This document shows, one piece after another, positions 60,764-64,000 of a stretch of 64,000 nucleotides of DNA. Under the pieces are notes generated by a model. That model had not been told where the DNA came from and did not search any database. It saw only the letters and a list, made by a program, of their open reading frames with translations. The DNA is from Gammaproteobacteria bacterium UBA2965 (GTDB lineage Bacteria; Pseudomonadota; Gammaproteobacteria; Pseudomonadales; Azotimanducaceae): positions 38,192 through 102,191 of the forward strand of contig DEBD01000028.1 in assembly GCA_002348385.1 (NCBI GenBank). The letters are read 5' to 3'. Position numbers and translations under genes: made by a program. Position 1 is the first letter of the stretch, and every line of letters begins with the position of its first letter.

Positions 60764-62028
60764 ACGATCTGTTGGACTTCGACCGTCAGCATATCTGGCA
60801 CCCTTATACGTCCGTACGCTCCCCGATTCCTGCCTATCACGCGGTGTCGGCCTCGGGCGTGCGCATCGAGCTTGCCGATGGAACCGAGCTGATTGATGGC
60901 ATGGCTTCCTGGTGGTGCGCCATTCACGGATACTCGCATCCCGTGCTGACGGCCGCGCTGAGCGCGCAGGCTGACAAGATGGCACACGTGATGTTCGGGG
61001 GCCTTACTCACGAGCCGGCGGTGGAGCTGGCACGCCGTCTAGTTGACATTACGCCACAAGGCCTGGATTACGTGTTCTTTTCGGATTCGGGTTCAGTGAG
61101 CGTGGAGGTGGCCATCAAGATGGCCATTCAGTACTGGCAGGCTCAGGGCCGCCCCAAAAAGCATCGCCTGCTGACCATTCGGGGCGGCTATCACGGCGAT
61201 ACCTTTGGTGCCATGGCCGTGTGCGACCCGGTTGGTGGCATGCACGCGCTGTTTCAGGGCGTGCTGCCGCAGCACCTGTTCGCGCCACAACCCAGCAGCC
61301 GATTTGGTGAGCCGCTCGCGGCAGCCGATGCCCGGGCCGTGGAAGCGCTCATGGAAGCCCACGCGGGAGAGATGGCCGCCGTCATCCTCGAGCCGGTGGT
61401 GCAGGGCGCCGGTGGCATGTGGTTCTATTCCGCGGAGTATCTCCGTCATGTGGAGCAACTGTGCCGTCGCCACGACGTGCTGCTGATTGCCGATGAGATC
61501 GCCACGGGATTCGGGCGCTCGGGAACCCTGTTTGCCTGTGAGCACGCGCAGGTGGTGCCGGACATCATGTGTCTGGGCAAGGCGCTCACCGGTGGGTATC
61601 TGAGCCAGGCGGCCACGCTGGCCAACGGGCGGGTGGCGGACGGTATCTCCCAGGATGGCGGTGTGCTCATGCACGGCCCCACTTTCATGGGCAATCCTAC
61701 CGCGGCCGCAGTGGCAATCGCGAGCATCGATCTACTGTTTGCCGGTGGCTGGCAGGCGCGTGTGCACGCCATCGAAGAGCAGCTGGCTCGGGAGCTGGCG
61801 CCCTATGCGGATGATCGCCGCGTGGCGGACGTGCGTGTGTTGGGAGCCATCGGGGTAGTGGAGACCGTGCAGGAAGTGGACGTCGCGTCGGCGCAGCGGG
61901 CTTTCGTTGCCGAAGGCGTGTGGATTCGGCCGTTTAGAAACCTGATCTACGTGATGCCGCCCTATGTCATCGAGCCCGAGGATCTATCCCGTTTGACTGC
62001 GGCCATTGCGCTCGGCCTGCCGGGCTGA
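60760..62028 (+). CDS. bioA: BioA: adenosylmethionine-8-amino-7-oxononanoate aminotransferase
   Basis: A 422-residue class III aminotransferase. It begins [18 protein letters not shown] and has [56 protein letters not shown], and the PLP lysine K274 in [11 protein letters not shown]. It transfers an amino group from S-adenosylmethionine to make 7,8-diaminononanoate. It is coupled to bioD by an ATGA overlap; bioB follows after 62 bases. Confidence 0.93.
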   Translation: MNDLLDFDRQHIWHPYTSVRSPIPAYHAVSASGVRIELADGTELIDGMASWWCAIHGYSHPVLTAALSAQADKMAHVMFGGLTHEPAVELARRLVDITPQGLDYVFFSDSGSVSVEVAIKMAIQYWQAQGRPKKHRLLTIRGGYHGDTFGAMAVCDPVGGMHALFQGVLPQHLFAPQPSSRFGEPLAAADARAVEALMEAHAGEMAAVILEPVVQGAGGMWFYSAEYLRHVEQLCRRHDVLLIADEIATGFGRSGTLFACEHAQVVPDIMCLGKALTGGYLSQAATLANGRVADGISQDGGVLMHGPTFMGNPTAAAVAIASIDLLFAGGWQARVHAIEEQLARELAPYADDRRVADVRVLGAIGVVETVQEVDVASAQRAFVAEGVWIRPFRNLIYVMPPYVIEPEDLSRLTAAIALGLPG

Positions 62029-62090
62029 CCTTTCACACCGCCTACGGAATCTGCTACGGTCTAGCCCCTTTTTCCGGCCCGAGGTAGCCT

Positions 62091-63077
62091 GTGATACGGC
62101 ATGACTGGACGCACGACGAAGCGACCGCTCTGTATGAGCAGCCCTTCAACGATCTGCTCTATCAGGCGCAGTCTGCGCACCGTGCGCATTTCGACCCCAA
62201 TGCGGTGCAGATCAGCACGCTGTTGAGCATCAAGACCGGCGGCTGCCCTGAGGACTGCAAGTATTGCCCTCAGAGCGTGCACTACGACACCGGGGTGGAT
62301 CCCCATGCGCTTCTCCCGCTGGACGATGTGCGCGAGTGCGCGCAGCGGGCCAAGCAGGCTGGAGCCACGAGATTCTGCATGGGGGCGGCGTGGCGGAGTC
62401 CCACCGAGGCCCAGGTGGATAACGTGGCGGAACTGGTCCGGGTTGTGAATGCGGAAGGGTTGGAGACCTGTGCCACCCTGGGAATGCTCACGGCCGATCA
62501 AGCGGAGCGCCTGGCATCAGCAGGGCTGGCCTACTACAACCACAATCTGGACACGTCGCCCGAGATCTATGGCGACATCATCACCACGCGCACCTACAGC
62601 GATCGTATGGAGACGTTGGCCCACGTGCGTAGTGCCGGTATGAACGTTTGCTGTGGTGGTATCGTGGGAATGGGCGAAGACCGGCCCGGGCGCATCGGCC
62701 TGCTGGTGGAGCTCGCCAACCTGCCCGAGCACCCCGAGTCCGTTCCTATCAACATGCTCGTGCAGGTGGAAGGCACGCCGCTGTATGGAACGCCGAAGCT
62801 GGACGTTTTCGAGTTTGTGCGTACGGTAGCGGCAGCACGCATCATGATGCCGGACTCATTCGTACGCTTGTCTGCGGGCCGCACGGAGATGACGCCGGAG
62901 GCGCAGGCTCTGTGTTTTCTGGCGGGTGCCAATTCCATCTTCTGTGGAGACAAGCTGCTCACCACCGCTAACCCCGAGTTCGACGAAGACATGGCGCTGT
63001 TTGATCAGTTGGGCATCGAGCCGCTGGGCGGGGAAGCGGCACAACCGGAAGATGCGGAGCGTGCTGTTCTTCGATGA
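62091..63077 (+). CDS. bioB: BioB: biotin synthase
   Basis: A 328-residue radical SAM enzyme that inserts sulfur into dethiobiotin. The [4Fe-4S] cysteines are C52-C56-C59 ([13 protein letters not shown]). [29 protein letters not shown] and [18 protein letters not shown] also match; these include cysteine and arginine positions near the [2Fe-2S] cluster. GTG 62091 follows GAGGT. The biotin genes run F-D-A-B in one direction; bioC and bioH are not seen in this window. Confidence 0.95.
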   Translation: MIRHDWTHDEATALYEQPFNDLLYQAQSAHRAHFDPNAVQISTLLSIKTGGCPEDCKYCPQSVHYDTGVDPHALLPLDDVRECAQRAKQAGATRFCMGAAWRSPTEAQVDNVAELVRVVNAEGLETCATLGMLTADQAERLASAGLAYYNHNLDTSPEIYGDIITTRTYSDRMETLAHVRSAGMNVCCGGIVGMGEDRPGRIGLLVELANLPEHPESVPINMLVQVEGTPLYGTPKLDVFEFVRTVAAARIMMPDSFVRLSAGRTEMTPEAQALCFLAGANSIFCGDKLLTTANPEFDEDMALFDQLGIEPLGGEAAQPEDAERAVLR

Positions 63078-63504
63078 CATTCCCGTAGGCTACCGCAGCC
63101 ACGTGGGAAGCTACGAGCTGACCCGTGAGGAGGTCATCGAGGTTGCCCGCCGCTGGGACCCGCAGCCGTTCCATATCGACGAGGAGGCCGCGCGCGACTC
63201 CGTGTTCGGCGGCCTGGTGGCATCCTCTTTGCACCTGTTCGCTATCTGCACCCGTCTGTTTTTCGATCACGCGGATACAATTCAGGTAATGGCCATGTTG
63301 TCGAAGGATTCGGTGGTGCTGCCGAACCCGGCGCGGCCCGGGGATACGCTGTCTTACGATACCGAGTGCGTCGAGCGCCGGGAGTCGAAAAGCCGTAGCG
63401 ATCGAGGCGTGATCGTGTTGTCGGATCTGTTGGCAAACCAGAATGGAGAGCCCGTGCTCACGCAGCAGGTGACGCTGATGGTGGCGCGACGGCTCAACGA
63501 CTGA
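63052..63504 (+). CDS. MaoC-like hydratase
   Basis: A 150-residue hot-dog-fold protein of the MaoC/(R)-specific enoyl-CoA hydratase family. [21 protein letters not shown] leads to the active-site segment [22 protein letters not shown] (Asp and His of the hydratase 2 motif), followed by [11 protein letters not shown] and [23 protein letters not shown] 63052 lies 26 bases inside the end of bioB. Members hydrate trans-2-enoyl-CoA. The coupling to bioB is unusual and may be only packing. It converges with the last gene by 11 bases. Confidence 0.85.
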   Translation: MRSVLFFDDIPVGYRSHVGSYELTREEVIEVARRWDPQPFHIDEEAARDSVFGGLVASSLHLFAICTRLFFDHADTIQVMAMLSKDSVVLPNPARPGDTLSYDTECVERRESKSRSDRGVIVLSDLLANQNGEPVLTQQVTLMVARRLND

Positions 63505-64000
63505 AGTAATCTACCTCGCTTACCGAGAAGCGTAGGTCGGGCGCGCCGGTAATCAGGCGTAGAGTAGCGGAGTGGGTGGGCAGAGGGATGTGGGTTGCAT
63601 CAACGCGAACCTGATTCCAGGTAGGGTCCACCGCTTGCCAGGCGCCGTTCACCTCCACCTCGTTCCACGCATGGAAGGCGAATGCGGGCGTAGGTCGCTC
63701 GGCGTAGGCCAACCCGAATATGGTGCGCGCGGGAATATTCAGCGCGCGGGCGAGGGTGGTGAACAGGTCTGCAAACTCGGTGCAGTCGCCCATCGGGCGA
63801 TCCAACAGCGCGAGCACCGACCGCTGACTCGCGCCGGGTCGGTAGCGCAGGTACTCGTGCACGAAACGTGTCAGCAGGCTGACCTGTTCTGCCGTGGTGT
63901 CTGCGCCCTCAACGGCCTGCCTAGCCAGGCGTGCGACACGCAGGCTGGAACTTGGAAACTCGGTGGTTTCGCCGGTGTAATCGGCGCCGTAGCTGTCCGT
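63494..64000 (-). CDS. transglutaminase-like protease-fold protein (cut by window end)
   Basis: The 3' end of a minus-strand gene running off the window: the open frame continues from 63494 to 64000 without a stop. A Cys-His-Asp triad is visible in MGDCTEFADL (Cys), FHAWNEVEV (His) and VDPTWNQVRVD (Asp), as in the transglutaminase-like superfamily, with LLTRFVHEYLRY before it. The N-terminus lies outside, so domains upstream are unknown. Such bacterial proteins are usually periplasmic or cytoplasmic peptidases. It overlaps the convergent MaoC gene by 11 bases. Confidence 0.85.
   Translation of the reverse strand, partial: TDSYGADYTGETTEFPSSSLRVARLARQAVEGADTTAEQVSLLTRFVHEYLRYRPGASQRSVLALLDRPMGDCTEFADLFTTLARALNIPARTIFGLAYAERPTPAFAFHAWNEVEVNGAWQAVDPTWNQVRVDATHIPLPTHSATLRLITGAPDLRFSVSEVDYFSR

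Noticed and set aside
1..64000. tRNA, rRNA, CRISPR arrays, insertion sequences, phage integrase sites
   Set aside because: I looked for T-loop motifs, regularly spaced repeats, transposase or integrase motifs and terminal inverted repeats and saw none that held up.

Overview
The window is one contiguous, gene-dense piece of GC-rich bacterial chromosome with no rRNA, tRNA, insertion sequence, phage gene or CRISPR array that I can see. Lipoproteins, a TonB-dependent receptor, a PBP1b-type transpeptidase, MlaA/MlaC, DsbA, EpmB and separate bioF-bioD-bioA-bioB genes point to a Gram-negative gammaproteobacterium, probably marine or host-associated (TatT-type TRAP transporter, glycolate oxidase, many acyl-CoA enzymes). 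No marker gene fixes the genus. Coding is very compact: many neighbours overlap by 1, 4 or 8 bases, often through GTG or TTG starts.

Layout. 0-6.7 kb: the end of an acyl-CoA synthetase, an AlkK-like acyl-CoA ligase, a nitronate monooxygenase-like enzyme and glycolate oxidase glcDEF. 6.7-9.9 kb (minus): PBP1b (mrcB) with an overlapping TPR lipoprotein resembling the PBP1b activator LpoP, and a decayed DUF4126 gene. 10.0-13.4 kb: a TPP riboswitch with a visible Shine-Dalgarno-sequestering hairpin in front of a TonB-dependent receptor (predicted thiamin uptake), then a DsbA-like and a glutaredoxin-like gene. 13.4-20.6 kb: four luciferase-like (LLM) flavin/F420 oxidoreductases, a lytic transglycosylase, a radical SAM protein and a metallo-beta-lactamase-fold hydrolase. 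20.7-29 kb: a second MBL hydrolase, an acyl-CoA dehydrogenase coupled to a PPOX-fold protein, a cupin, an MDR reductase coupled to a Rieske oxygenase, and an MFS transporter. 29.1-35.8 kb (minus): a coenzyme F420 operon, npdG-cofE-cofD-cofC-fbiC, with fbiC a CofG-CofH fusion, followed by an enolase-superfamily enzyme. 36.2-41 kb: two more LLM oxidoreductases, a PRISE-like reductase, glucokinase and an enoyl-CoA hydratase. 41-51.4 kb: a CHAD-like protein, then a translationally coupled set, TatT-DctP-DctQ-DctM-MlaC-MlaA-RND(HpnN-like)-LtaS/OpgB-like, which looks like a lipid or hydrophobic-ligand transport system. 51.4-64 kb: a PAS-GGDEF-EAL protein, YjbQ, a paired acyl-CoA dehydrogenase set, a DUF523-DUF1722 protein, EpmB, the biotin genes bioF-bioD-bioA-bioB, a MaoC-like hydratase and a transglutaminase-like gene cut by the window end.

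The standout is F420: the dedicated biosynthesis enzymes, an F420:NADP oxidoreductase, six LLM-family enzymes and one PPOX-fold protein lie within about 25 kb, mixed with beta-oxidation enzymes, a Rieske oxygenase and a PRISE-type reductase. My inference is an F420-dependent redox and catabolic island, possibly for steroid-, terpenoid- or other alicyclic substrates. The substrate cannot be read from the sequence.
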